DNA of 37,564 bases, taken from NCBI GenBank assembly GCA_028703535.1, contig JAQVMQ010000008.1, positions 1 through 37,564 on the forward strand, written 5' to 3'. The notes beneath the pieces are model-generated. The model was given only the letters and a program-made list of their open reading frames with translations, searched no databases and had not been told where the DNA came from. The stretch comes from Candidatus Omnitrophota bacterium. GTDB lineage: Bacteria; Omnitrophota; Gorgyraeia; Duberdicusellales; 4484-171. Both the position numbers and the translations under genes were made by a program. Of this stretch, positions 1 to 6,362 are shown piece after piece. Every line of letters begins with the position of its first letter. Within the stretch, counting starts at the first letter, position 1.

Positions 1-311
1 GACTCTTCGCTACTGCTGATGAAACAGAAACGGAAGGCCCTTCTTCCTATCTCTGGCATCCATGCCGTCTTGAACGGATCGTCGTTCTCATAACGCATAG
101 GCTCAAGCCCAAGCAGCTCTATTCTTGAACTGTCCATAGGCACACAGACAAGCCCGCGGCCTTGAGTTATCATGAAATTTATTATCTCAGGAGTAGCAAA
201 CTGTGCGGCAACGACTATATCACCCTCATTTTCACGATCTTCGTCATCAACGACAATAACCGGCCGGCCAGCCTCGATCTCGCTTAAAATGTGCTTAATT
301 GGAGTAATCAT
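1..311 (-). CDS. ribB: 3,4-dihydroxy-2-butanone 4-phosphate synthase (RibB), partial
   Basis: RibB converts ribulose 5-phosphate to dihydroxybutanone phosphate and formate for riboflavin synthesis. The ATG at 309-311 opens a frame of 103 codons that runs off the left edge. Residues 1-85 look like the family: VVDDEDRENEGD (residues 20-31) supplies the metal-binding acidic residues, followed by QGRGLVCVPM (50-59) and NDDPFKTAW. After about residue 85 the frame no longer resembles RibB: the expected VSVDA and TTGISAxDRA segments are absent in all three frames. A short match (DAR) in another frame suggests a deletion or frameshift, or poor sequence at the contig edge. Whether RibA is fused behind it cannot be seen. 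The identity of the N-terminal part is fairly sure; whether the gene is intact is not. Confidence 0.75.
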   Translation of the reverse strand, partial: MITPIKHILSEIEAGRPVIVVDDEDRENEGDIVVAAQFATPEIINFMITQGRGLVCVPMDSSRIELLGLEPMRYENDDPFKTAWMPEIGRRAFRFCFISSSEE

Positions 312-335
312 AATAATCCTAATATAAAGTAAAAT

Positions 336-391
336 AACTTACCCCATAACAAAGGGCTTGTCAAGATATATTAGCCATTGGATAGTGTCAA
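336..391 (-). promoter_or_regulatory. Two tandem sigma70-type promoters before ribB
   Basis: Reading leftwards, TTGACA (386-391) is followed after 17 bases by TATCTT (363-368). A second TTGACA (359-364) is followed after 17 bases by TAAGTT (336-341). The distal promoter's -10 overlaps the proximal -35. Both would give short leaders before the ATG at 311. No riboswitch-sized leader fits between them and the gene. Confidence 0.45.
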
Positions 392-544
392 GATTCATTC
401 GCAAATTCTAAATAAGCGTTTTCCTCTTTTGTTATTGGCATATCCTAAAAAATTCTATTTATAACGCGCCCTCCTATATTCGTGCGGCTATTGCAACAAC
501 CTGAATCTGCCTGAACACCTTTTTATCACAGCTTAAAACTATTC

Positions 545-577
545 CGACCAATTCCATCCCCGGGTTGGAATTGGTCG
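545..577. repeat. Perfect 12-bp inverted repeat
   Basis: CGACCAATTCCA (545-556) and its exact reverse complement (566-577) flank a 9-base loop that itself contains CCCGGG. No T-run follows closely on either strand, so this is not an ordinary terminator. It could be a remnant of a small element or a protein-binding site. Confidence 0.6.
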
Positions 578-691
578 CTTATTGTAGCACCCAATATATT
601 ATTTATTTCAAAAATACGCTTTCAAATTAGCTTTTCAAGTGAAGAGTAATCCATATCACGAAAGTTTAAACTCAAGAAATTCTTTTAAGAT

Positions 692-704
692 AGGGTCAGG
701 CCCT
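692..704. repeat. Short REP-like dyad
   Basis: AGGG-TCAGG-CCCT forms a short stem. The sequence type (GGGTCAGGCCC) resembles REP elements that flank Y1 (TnpA-REP) transposase genes. No such transposase is present in the window. Confidence 0.3.
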
Positions 705-752
705 GCTATTCTGCACCCACTTTTTTAATTCCACGCTCGCTTCTGAAAGACA

Positions 753-778
753 TATAAAAGGGCGCTGTCCCCTTTATA
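753..778. repeat. REP-like imperfect palindrome
   Basis: TATAAAAGGG (753-762) and CCCCTTTATA (769-778) pair at 9 of 10 positions around the loop CGCTGT. The core GGGCGCTGTCCCC resembles REP-type stems. The pairing is seen directly; the REP assignment is inference. Confidence 0.4.
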
Positions 779-918
779 CTACATGGTGAAAAGTTAACAT
801 CTTGACTTAGTAATAACAGATTTTATTAGCCGCTGGTCTTTAGCCATTAGATAATTTGTTTTTAAGTAAAAAAACAAATTACTCCTAATTAATCAAATGC
901 ATCGACGTTTTATTTCTC

Positions 919-947
919 AAAAAAAAAGGACCGGATATTTCCGGCCC
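919..947 (-). terminator. Rho-independent terminator of the pilin-like operon
   Basis: On the minus strand a stem GGGCCGG/CCGGTCC (928-947, one G-U pair) is followed directly by a run of nine T (919-927). It lies about 125 bases past the stop codon of the last pilin-like gene. Confidence 0.85.
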
Positions 948-1020
948 TTTACTACTATTTTCCCATTTTATCCAATTAGCCTAAGGTTAACTCAAAACTA
1001 AAGACTATCACCTAACGACT

Positions 1021-1066
1021 ACCCGCCACACCATTATTTTATTTAGGCGGGTCCGCCTTTGGCAGA
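1021..1066. repeat. GC-rich inverted repeats after the pilin-like gene
   Basis: ACCCGCC (1021-1027) pairs exactly with GGCGGGT (1046-1052). It is followed at 1052-1066 by TCCGCC-TTT-GGCAGA, an almost perfect mini-palindrome. A perfect version of the second element lies inside the last codons of mnmG (31746-31760). Such short GC-rich palindromes at gene ends look like a dispersed repeat of this genome. Confidence 0.5.
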
Positions 1067-1070
1067 AAGA

Positions 1071-2159
1071 TTAATTAGATTCTTTAACTATTTGACCTGA
1101 AAATCTGCTGTCAGAAATCTCAAGTCTCGAATCCGGCCAATTAATCTCTATATCGTAAGTATTATCCTCAAATTTACATTGATTTATCGATACTGTAACG
1201 TTGCTCCCTGAACCCGGATCAGGAACAGCAATTGCCGAGCTTGACTTACGAAATAAGATACCATCAAAGACAACGGTTATAACGCTCGGACCAGCATCAA
1301 TATTAAACAATGCAGACCCGTCGCCATCAATATATGTTCTGTTGTTTGTAACATCACGGGCCGGTATATCAGAAGTATTAATAAGGTCAAATGCTCCGTA
1401 ACCACCCTTAATCGTTAAAGTTTTGTTGTCTATATCTAAAGCATTTTCTTTAAAAACGCCATCTTCAAAACCTATACCTGTTACTGTATTCCCCACACAA
1501 AGAAGTATATCTTCGGAGTTGATCAAAACATTTCCGGCACTGTCGGTATTGGCTTCTGAAAGAGCATCTTTTAAAGTAAAATAATCTTTTATGAAATTAT
1601 TACTTTTATCCAAACGTCTTACAACAACCATATTAGGTATATCTTGTAATTTTGACTTTATTTCGGTAGGTGATGGTTTATCTTCCATATCCTCCTGCTC
1701 CCATTCAGTCTTTGAGCTGACATAAAAACTCAACATATCAAAATCAACAGTAACCGAACTGTCGACTCTGTTCTTAAACGTTACGTCAACATTTTTAGCA
1801 AGAAGTGTCTTTGTCGCCTCAATACACTCAGCAGATGCATTCATTTCGCAAAACATAAGATTAAAATTACCACTATCAGATACCAAATAAAACTTCCGTT
1901 CAGGATTACCGTCAGCATCATTCAACAACAAAGTCTGATTTGAATCTTCAACAGACATTGAATACGAATTACTGACCTCATCAGATATAAACCTTGTAGC
2001 ATAAGCAAGATCTGTCTGCTGTATACCTGCAATATCCGTCTTTTTGAATACCTGATTGTTCTTATTGATTACCGCAAAAAATGCACTAAATACTACACCT
2101 AACAATACCGACGCAATCAAAACCTCTAATAATGTTATCGCTTTTTTTATAGAAAACAT
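1071..2159 (-). CDS. Pilin-like protein with beta-helix-like C-terminal half
   Basis: The N-terminus has a short basic leader and the prepilin signature AITLLEVLIAS followed by a hydrophobic helix (residues 7-30). Glu is present at mature position 5, but the residue before the predicted cleavage is Ala, not the usual Gly. Residues to about 180 resemble PilW/PilJ-type minor pseudopilins. From about residue 190 the sequence changes character: LTIKGGYGAFDL, RDVTNNRTYIDGDGS, then repeated beta-strand-like segments typical of right-handed beta-helix (Pmp-like) surface proteins, with only a few turns before the stop. A strong AAGGAGGT ribosome site precedes the ATG. It is the third gene of the small operon. 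A role as a minor component of a type IV pilus or type II secretion-like fibre is inferred; the ligand and partner are unknown. Confidence 0.75.
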   Translation of the reverse strand: MFSIKKAITLLEVLIASVLLGVVFSAFFAVINKNNQVFKKTDIAGIQQTDLAYATRFISDEVSNSYSMSVEDSNQTLLLNDADGNPERKFYLVSDSGNFNLMFCEMNASAECIEATKTLLAKNVDVTFKNRVDSSVTVDFDMLSFYVSSKTEWEQEDMEDKPSPTEIKSKLQDIPNMVVVRRLDKSNNFIKDYFTLKDALSEANTDSAGNVLINSEDILLCVGNTVTGIGFEDGVFKENALDIDNKTLTIKGGYGAFDLINTSDIPARDVTNNRTYIDGDGSALFNIDAGPSVITVVFDGILFRKSSSAIAVPDPGSGSNVTVSINQCKFEDNTYDIEINWPDSRLEISDSRFSGQIVKESN

Positions 2160-2255
2160 ATGTTACCTCCTTGAAATACTAAAAAATATCTATCATATAT
2201 CCATTTGATATTTTACCGTAATAACACCAAAATAAAAGAACTGTTAAAATATATC

Positions 2256-2663
2256 TTATTCAATCCGCTTCAGATCATAATAAGTAATTATCCCTGAATC
2301 AAAGTCAACCGTCAATTGAACATCATCGGTCTCTGCTATACCGGTCTTTGCGACAATAACAACGTTAAAAATATCCATATCAGCAGGGTCACCGGAAATT
2401 GTTGCCGTCGTTTCAATATCTTCGTCCGGCCCAAAAAAACAAGTCGTGGTATAACTATAATCACGGTCCATCGCATACAACTCATCAATTGACCCTCTAA
2501 CAAAGGTAAGCATAGAATGTGCCGCATTTTTTAGTTCAATAAAATCTATGCGGTTTTTTATCAATCTATATCTGTTATAGGTCAACCGCAACGTAGTAGC
2601 CGCGTATATTGCCGCCACTAAAGAAAGTCCGATAATAATAATCAAAACTATAGATTTTTTCAT
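2256..2663 (-). CDS. Small membrane-anchored protein of the pilin-like operon
   Basis: This 135-residue protein has a hydrophobic N-terminal helix (residues 4-24, KSIVLIIIIGLSLVAAIYAA) with one short basic leader and then a soluble, acidic, beta-rich region. It lacks the Glu-5 prepilin signature of its neighbours, so I do not call it a pilin. Its ATG overlaps the stop of the upstream gene (ATGA), which suggests translational coupling. Position and architecture suggest a minor pilus assembly subunit that has lost, or never had, the peptidase site. No family is recognised. Confidence 0.65.
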   Translation of the reverse strand: MKKSIVLIIIIGLSLVAAIYAATTLRLTYNRYRLIKNRIDFIELKNAAHSMLTFVRGSIDELYAMDRDYSYTTTCFFGPDEDIETTATISGDPADMDIFNVVIVAKTGIAETDDVQLTVDFDSGIITYYDLKRIE

Positions 2664-3160
2664 TCTTCAATTTTACTTGCTATAAGCGTCCTTGTTTCAG
2701 ACTCCTTAAGATAGGGTTCTGTCCATGTAAAATCAACTTCAATATCTTTATAATTAAATCCGGCATTTATAGACGGCATGGTCGGCGACAAACTAGACCA
2801 CAAAAGATACGGCACTCCGGCCGCCGTGTCCGGGACTGTCTCAACCGTAACGGTTATAGAACGGGAAGCATCAAAACTAACCACTCCTGTGGAATTATCA
2901 TAAAAAGCGGAATCGTCAGGAAAAAGCGGATCACCCGATACTATTTCAGCATCCGTCACCACGCTGGCATAGTCCATATCAAATACCGCATGTTCCAAAA
3001 TACCGTCAGACTCAGATACAGCCTGCAATCGCCGCAAACCTCTGGCTAATATGGCCTGCGAAAAAACAGTCACTGTCATTAATGAAACAAGGACACTGGA
3101 TATTATCACAGTAGCCACAAGGACTTCAATTAATGTTACTGATTGCTTTATTTTATACAT
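2660..3160 (-). CDS. Prepilin-like protein (PilV/pseudopilin type)
   Basis: The N-terminus MYKIKQSVTLIEVLVATV is a class III prepilin leader: basic residues, cleavage before VTLIEV, Glu at mature position 5 and a hydrophobic helix to about residue 32. The residue before cleavage is Ser rather than Gly. The remaining 130 residues are a small beta-rich domain with no motif I can name, as is usual for minor pilins. It is the first gene of the operon. The strong ribosome site GGTGGGG lies just before the ATG. No pilus ATPase, platform protein or prepilin peptidase is in the window, so these proteins must work with machinery encoded elsewhere. Confidence 0.8.
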   Translation of the reverse strand: MYKIKQSVTLIEVLVATVIISSVLVSLMTVTVFSQAILARGLRRLQAVSESDGILEHAVFDMDYASVVTDAEIVSGDPLFPDDSAFYDNSTGVVSFDASRSITVTVETVPDTAAGVPYLLWSSLSPTMPSINAGFNYKDIEVDFTWTEPYLKESETRTLIASKIEE

Positions 3161-3176
3161 ATAACCCCACCATATA

Positions 3177-3205
3177 AGTATATAATCTTATTAGTTAAAA
3201 AGCAA
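3177..3205 (-). promoter_or_regulatory. Possible promoter of the pilin-like operon
   Basis: TTGCTT (3200-3205) and TATACT (3177-3182) are separated by 17 bases on the minus strand. The implied start is only about 10 bases before the ATG, so the ribosome site would sit at the very 5' end. The boxes are good but the leader is unusually short. Confidence 0.35.
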
Positions 3206-3477
3206 ATTATATTAGTCATTCTCATGCCCGTAGATTATTTACCGGAGATTTGAATGAGATTTCTGACAGGGAGATTATTTTTAAGATACAAAAAACTCGT
3301 TATTTCCATTAATAGAAATTGATTGTTCGCCAAGGGCAACACTGCTGAAACAAGAAAATGTAAAAAAAGAATATTATTTATTGATTATATAATAAACAAT
3401 CATAAAGCAACTATGCTTGTTTGGGATAAACAATAATATGGTCGATAACCGAACTAAAACTTTGATTGACTAAACGC
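3206..3477. other. Gene-free spacer between rpsI and the pilin-like operon
   Basis: I find no coding sequence. Apart from the hairpin at 3394-3422 and the promoter boxes at its lower edge, I see nothing I can name. Confidence 0.5.
3394..3422 (-). terminator. Hairpin after rpsI, possible terminator
   Basis: AAACAATCATA (3394-3404) pairs with TATGCTTGTTT (3412-3422) at 10 of 11 positions around a 7-base loop. On the minus strand it is followed only by AT-rich sequence, not a clean T-run. It is the best candidate end of the rplM-rpsI transcript. Confidence 0.4.
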
Positions 3478-3888
3478 TTAACGTTTGGTCCACTGGAAGC
3501 TCTTTCGTGCGCCTTTATGTCCGAACTTCTTCCGTTCTCTTACACGGGGATCGCGGGTAAGAAGATCTTCTTTACGTAAAACAGGCCTTAATGCAGGATC
3601 CATCTCAACAAGACAACGCGATATACCAAGACAAACCGCACCGGCTTGACCCGAATTACCACCGCCGCTTACATTGATCGTAACATCAAATTTCTGATCT
3701 TGTTGTTCAAGAACGTTAAAAGGCTTTATTATCTGCATCTGTTGGTCAATAGTGCAAAAATATTTATCATAATCTCTGCCGTTAACAGTTATTTTACCTT
3801 TTCCGTTAGGTTTGACCCTAACTCTTGCTATAGCTTCTTTTCTTCTGCCTGTCGCAATATAAACACTTTTTAACGATTGATTTGACAT
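3478..3888 (-). CDS. rpsI: Small ribosomal subunit protein uS9
   Basis: S9 is a 30S head protein whose basic C-terminal tail reaches the P site. The 136-residue sequence shows the family pattern: ATGRRKEAIARVRV near the N-terminus, the GGGNSGQAGA segment in the middle, and a basic tail with DPRVRERKKFGHKGARK. The last residues are FQWTKR where many bacteria have FSKR; the terminal Lys-Arg that contacts tRNA is kept. It follows rplM after 4 bases, the common bacterial L13-S9 pair. Confidence 0.97.
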   Translation of the reverse strand: MSNQSLKSVYIATGRRKEAIARVRVKPNGKGKITVNGRDYDKYFCTIDQQMQIIKPFNVLEQQDQKFDVTINVSGGGNSGQAGAVCLGISRCLVEMDPALRPVLRKEDLLTRDPRVRERKKFGHKGARKSFQWTKR

Positions 3889-3892
3889 AATT

Positions 3893-4318
3893 TTAAACTT
3901 CCTTTACCGTTGGATTTTGAGCGATATGGTCATGCTGCTCACCGGCATATATTTTTAAACTTTTTTTCATTTGTTTGCCCAGCCAATTCTTAGGCAACAT
4001 ACCACTTACAGATTCATATAATACTTTTGTAGGGTTCTTCTCTCTTAATTCTTTATAAGTGATCTCTCGACGCCCGCCGGGATAACCTGTATATTTATCA
4101 TATATCTTTTGGTTAACCTTACGGCCTGTAAGACGCACTCTGTCCGCATTGATAACAATAACTTTGTCACCTACCAATGCGTTTGGCGTATATGTGGGTT
4201 TATCCTTACCCTGCAGTATCTTAGCAATACGCGTGGATAAACGACCTAATACTTTGTCTTTTGCATCAATCAACACCCATTCACGAGCTTCATTATTAAA
4301 AAATTTAGTAGTTTTCAT
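3893..4318 (-). CDS. rplM: Large ribosomal subunit protein uL13
   Basis: L13 is an early-assembling 50S protein. The sequence carries EWVLIDAKDKVLGRLSTRIAKIL, KDKPTYTP, GDKVIVINADRVRLTGRK and GMLPKNWLGKQM, all typical. I start it at the ATG at 4316-4318 (MKTTKFF), 141 residues. An ATG two codons earlier (4324) is possible, but L13 proteins normally begin MKT, and the promoter -10 ends only three bases before the upstream ATG. There is no Shine-Dalgarno sequence before either codon, which fits a nearly leaderless mRNA. It lies 22 bases after hisA and 4 bases before rpsI. Confidence 0.96.
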   Translation of the reverse strand: MKTTKFFNNEAREWVLIDAKDKVLGRLSTRIAKILQGKDKPTYTPNALVGDKVIVINADRVRLTGRKVNQKIYDKYTGYPGGRREITYKELREKNPTKVLYESVSGMLPKNWLGKQMKKSLKIYAGEQHDHIAQNPTVKEV

Positions 4319-4326
4319 AGACATCT

Positions 4327-4354
4327 TTTATAACATAAGTTTAAAAATTGTCAA
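4327..4354 (-). promoter_or_regulatory. Internal promoter for rplM-rpsI at the end of hisA
   Basis: TTGACA (4349-4354) and TATAAA (4327-4332) lie 16 bases apart on the minus strand and overlap the last codons of hisA. The predicted start, near 4320, is about two bases before the natural L13 start codon. This would let ribosomal protein genes escape control of the histidine genes. Confidence 0.6.
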
Positions 4355-5057
4355 TATTAATATTTTCTATATTTATCCTGTTCTCATAAAAAGCCTTACC
4401 GACTATTACACCCCAAAGAGCCGGCATAGCCTCTTTAATATTGTATAAGTCCTCTGTAGACGACACACCCCCTGAAAGTACAAAATTCATATCTGTTTGA
4501 GCCATAAGAGCTTGTGCCTCTTTAATGTTCGGGCCTGCTAATGTGCCGTCCCGCGAGATATCAGTATAGACAACCCATTTTATACCCTTACCTTCTAGTT
4601 TTTTCAAAATATCCAAACTGCCGGTAGCAGTGTTCTTCCGCCATCCGTCAACAGCCAGGTGAGAATTAAAAACATCAAGGCTAATGACTATTTTTTCCGC
4701 GCCTACACGTGATATAGCCGCATCAAGAAAGGTCTCGTCAGTGATCATTGTCCCTAACGCAAGCCTGTCTATACCATATCCTAATAATTCTTCCATCTCA
4801 GATATGGTTCTTATCCCTCCGCCAAACTCAACCTTAAGGCCGGTTTCTTCTACTATACGCTTTACGATCTGACGATTATCGGACTTACCAAAAGCCGCAG
4901 ATAGATCAACTATATGTATATATTTTGCTCCGTATTTTTCCCAATCTAAAGCTGTTTTAACCGGATCATCACTATACACCGTCATATCTTCCTGCCGGCC
5001 TTTAAATAAACGAACTACTTTACCGTCATATAAGTCTATTGCAGGTACTATCTTCAT
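4341..5057 (-). CDS. hisA: Phosphoribosylformimino-5-aminoimidazole carboxamide ribotide isomerase (HisA)
   Basis: HisA is the (beta/alpha)8 isomerase that converts ProFAR to PRFAR in histidine synthesis. The catalytic Asp near the N-terminus is in AIDLYDGKVVRLFKG (Asp8), the second in VYTDISRDGTLAGPN, and the phosphate-binding segments FGGGIRT and LSGGVSS are present. At 238 residues it has normal length. It differs from HisF, which would begin with a KRIIPCLD-like strand. It follows hisH after 12 bases, but hisF, normally the next gene and the partner of HisH, is not here: the ribosomal protein gene rplM follows instead. Confidence 0.95.
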   Translation of the reverse strand: MKIVPAIDLYDGKVVRLFKGRQEDMTVYSDDPVKTALDWEKYGAKYIHIVDLSAAFGKSDNRQIVKRIVEETGLKVEFGGGIRTISEMEELLGYGIDRLALGTMITDETFLDAAISRVGAEKIVISLDVFNSHLAVDGWRKNTATGSLDILKKLEGKGIKWVVYTDISRDGTLAGPNIKEAQALMAQTDMNFVLSGGVSSTEDLYNIKEAMPALWGVIVGKAFYENRINIENINIDNF

Positions 5058-5069
5058 GAAAAATATCCC

Positions 5070-5690
5070 TTATTTACAATATTGAACAAAATTCTCTATA
5101 ATCTTCAAACCGGCTGACTGACTCTTTTCAGGATGAAATTGTACTGCCCAGATATTATCTTTATACATAGCCGAAACATATTCTTTACCATAATCCGTAA
5201 CAGCAAGAACAGCTTTTTTTTCGGGTACACAATAGTAAGAATGAGCAAAATAAAAAAAATTATTATCTTTTGTTCCGCTAAACAATCTGTATTTTTTCTC
5301 ACGTCTGTTGCCGGGAAACCTTACTTTTCTCCAGCCCATATGAGGTATAACAATCTCCCCTTTGAATTTTTTTACTTTACCTTTTATGACACCCAATCCT
5401 TTCAGTCCGGGTGCTTCCTCACTTTCTTCCAATAAAAGCTGCATACCGACACAAATCCCTAAAATCGGGACACCACGTTTTATCATCTCTTTTATCACAG
5501 AAACAAGCTCGCGCTTTCTCAATTGTCTGACACATTCTCCGAAATGCCCCACACCCGGAAAAATCAATTTATCGGCTTTTCTTATAATTTCTTTCGATTC
5601 AGTTATAACAGCGTTTATACCCGCCTTGATTAAAACGTTCTTAACACTGCCCAAATTACCCATACCGTAATCTACTATTACAACTTTCAT
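5070..5690 (-). CDS. hisH: Imidazole glycerol phosphate synthase, glutaminase subunit (HisH)
   Basis: HisH hydrolyses glutamine and passes ammonia to HisF. The class I amidotransferase triad is visible: Cys80 in GICVGMQLL, and His186 and Glu188 in QFHPEKS. The N-terminus VVIVDYGMGNLGSV and the FPGVGHFGE segment are typical of HisH rather than of other glutaminases. Length 206 is normal. It lies 11 bases after hisB and 12 before hisA. HisH has little activity without HisF, so hisF must lie elsewhere in the genome. Confidence 0.95.
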   Translation of the reverse strand: MKVVIVDYGMGNLGSVKNVLIKAGINAVITESKEIIRKADKLIFPGVGHFGECVRQLRKRELVSVIKEMIKRGVPILGICVGMQLLLEESEEAPGLKGLGVIKGKVKKFKGEIVIPHMGWRKVRFPGNRREKKYRLFSGTKDNNFFYFAHSYYCVPEKKAVLAVTDYGKEYVSAMYKDNIWAVQFHPEKSQSAGLKIIENFVQYCK

Positions 5691-5701
5691 TTATATCGTC
5701 T

Positions 5702-6319
5702 TTAATCTATAATCCCTTTAGTTGAAGGAACACCTAAACGTCTCGGTTCTATCAATATGCTTTGTGCTAATGCCTTAGCAAACCCCTTAAACAAACACTC
5801 AAGTATATGATGTAGATCGCCTTGCCCGGATTTAATAACACATACCATACTAATACCCGCGTGCTGAAGAAAGCTTTCGAGAAAGTCCTCCGCCTGCTTA
5901 TATGTAAAACTGGAATCATCAAAAGTCCCTGTTTCCAATACATTATTCACCTCGGCAAATCCATTATCAGTAATTTTTAAACAGAACGAAGGGCGTCCGC
6001 TAATATCTATTGCCGTTTCAACCGCGACTTTATCCATAACCATAGTGAAACACCCATAGCGGTTAATGCCCGTCTTCTCGCCTAACGCCGATTTGAGGGC
6101 TTTTCCCAACGCAATCGCAGTATCCTCAATTATATGATGCTGAAGGTCACCTCCGGCCTTTATCTCAAGGTCAAATAAACCATGGAACGCGAATAAAGTA
6201 AGCAAATGATTTAACGGCTCTGCCCCTACATTGATATCGGTTTTTCCTGAACCATCGATGTTGATACTCCCTGTTATATCCACTTCATTTGTTTTACGTT
6301 CTATCCGGGCTTTTCGCAT
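5702..6319 (-). CDS. hisB: Imidazoleglycerol-phosphate dehydratase (HisB)
   Basis: This enzyme dehydrates imidazoleglycerol phosphate in histidine synthesis. It is the monofunctional 205-residue form without the phosphatase domain found in enterobacteria. Metal-binding His/Glu clusters are visible as DLQHHIIEDTAIALGKAL and DLHHILECLFKGFAKAL, and the start RKARIERKTNEVDI is typical. It lies 43 bases after hisD, the largest gap inside the his run. Confidence 0.95.
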   Translation of the reverse strand: MRKARIERKTNEVDITGSINIDGSGKTDINVGAEPLNHLLTLFAFHGLFDLEIKAGGDLQHHIIEDTAIALGKALKSALGEKTGINRYGCFTMVMDKVAVETAIDISGRPSFCLKITDNGFAEVNNVLETGTFDDSSFTYKQAEDFLESFLQHAGISMVCVIKSGQGDLHHILECLFKGFAKALAQSILIEPRRLGVPSTKGIID

Positions 6320-6362
6320 ATTAAATTCTCCTTTTATTGGCAGCCTTATCTTTTTATACTTA

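Larger units (their letters stand above)
392..1070. other. Gene-free region with several dyads
   Basis: I see no plausible coding sequence here in any frame. It holds a perfect 12-bp dyad (545-577), two REP-like hairpins (692-704 and 753-778), a terminator (919-947) and GC-rich inverted repeats just downstream of the pilin-like operon (1021-1066). The density of dyads in otherwise AT-rich DNA suggests relics of small mobile or REP-type sequences. That is inference. Confidence 0.5.

Noticed and set aside
3473-3487. Palindromic AAACG-n5-CGTTT at the end of rpsI
   Set aside because: It consists of the last rpsI codons and has no T-run; the stem is too short to call a terminator.
5133-5670. Plus-strand frames opposite hisH
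   Set aside because: They are shadows of a clear hisH gene; their translations lack any recognisable feature.
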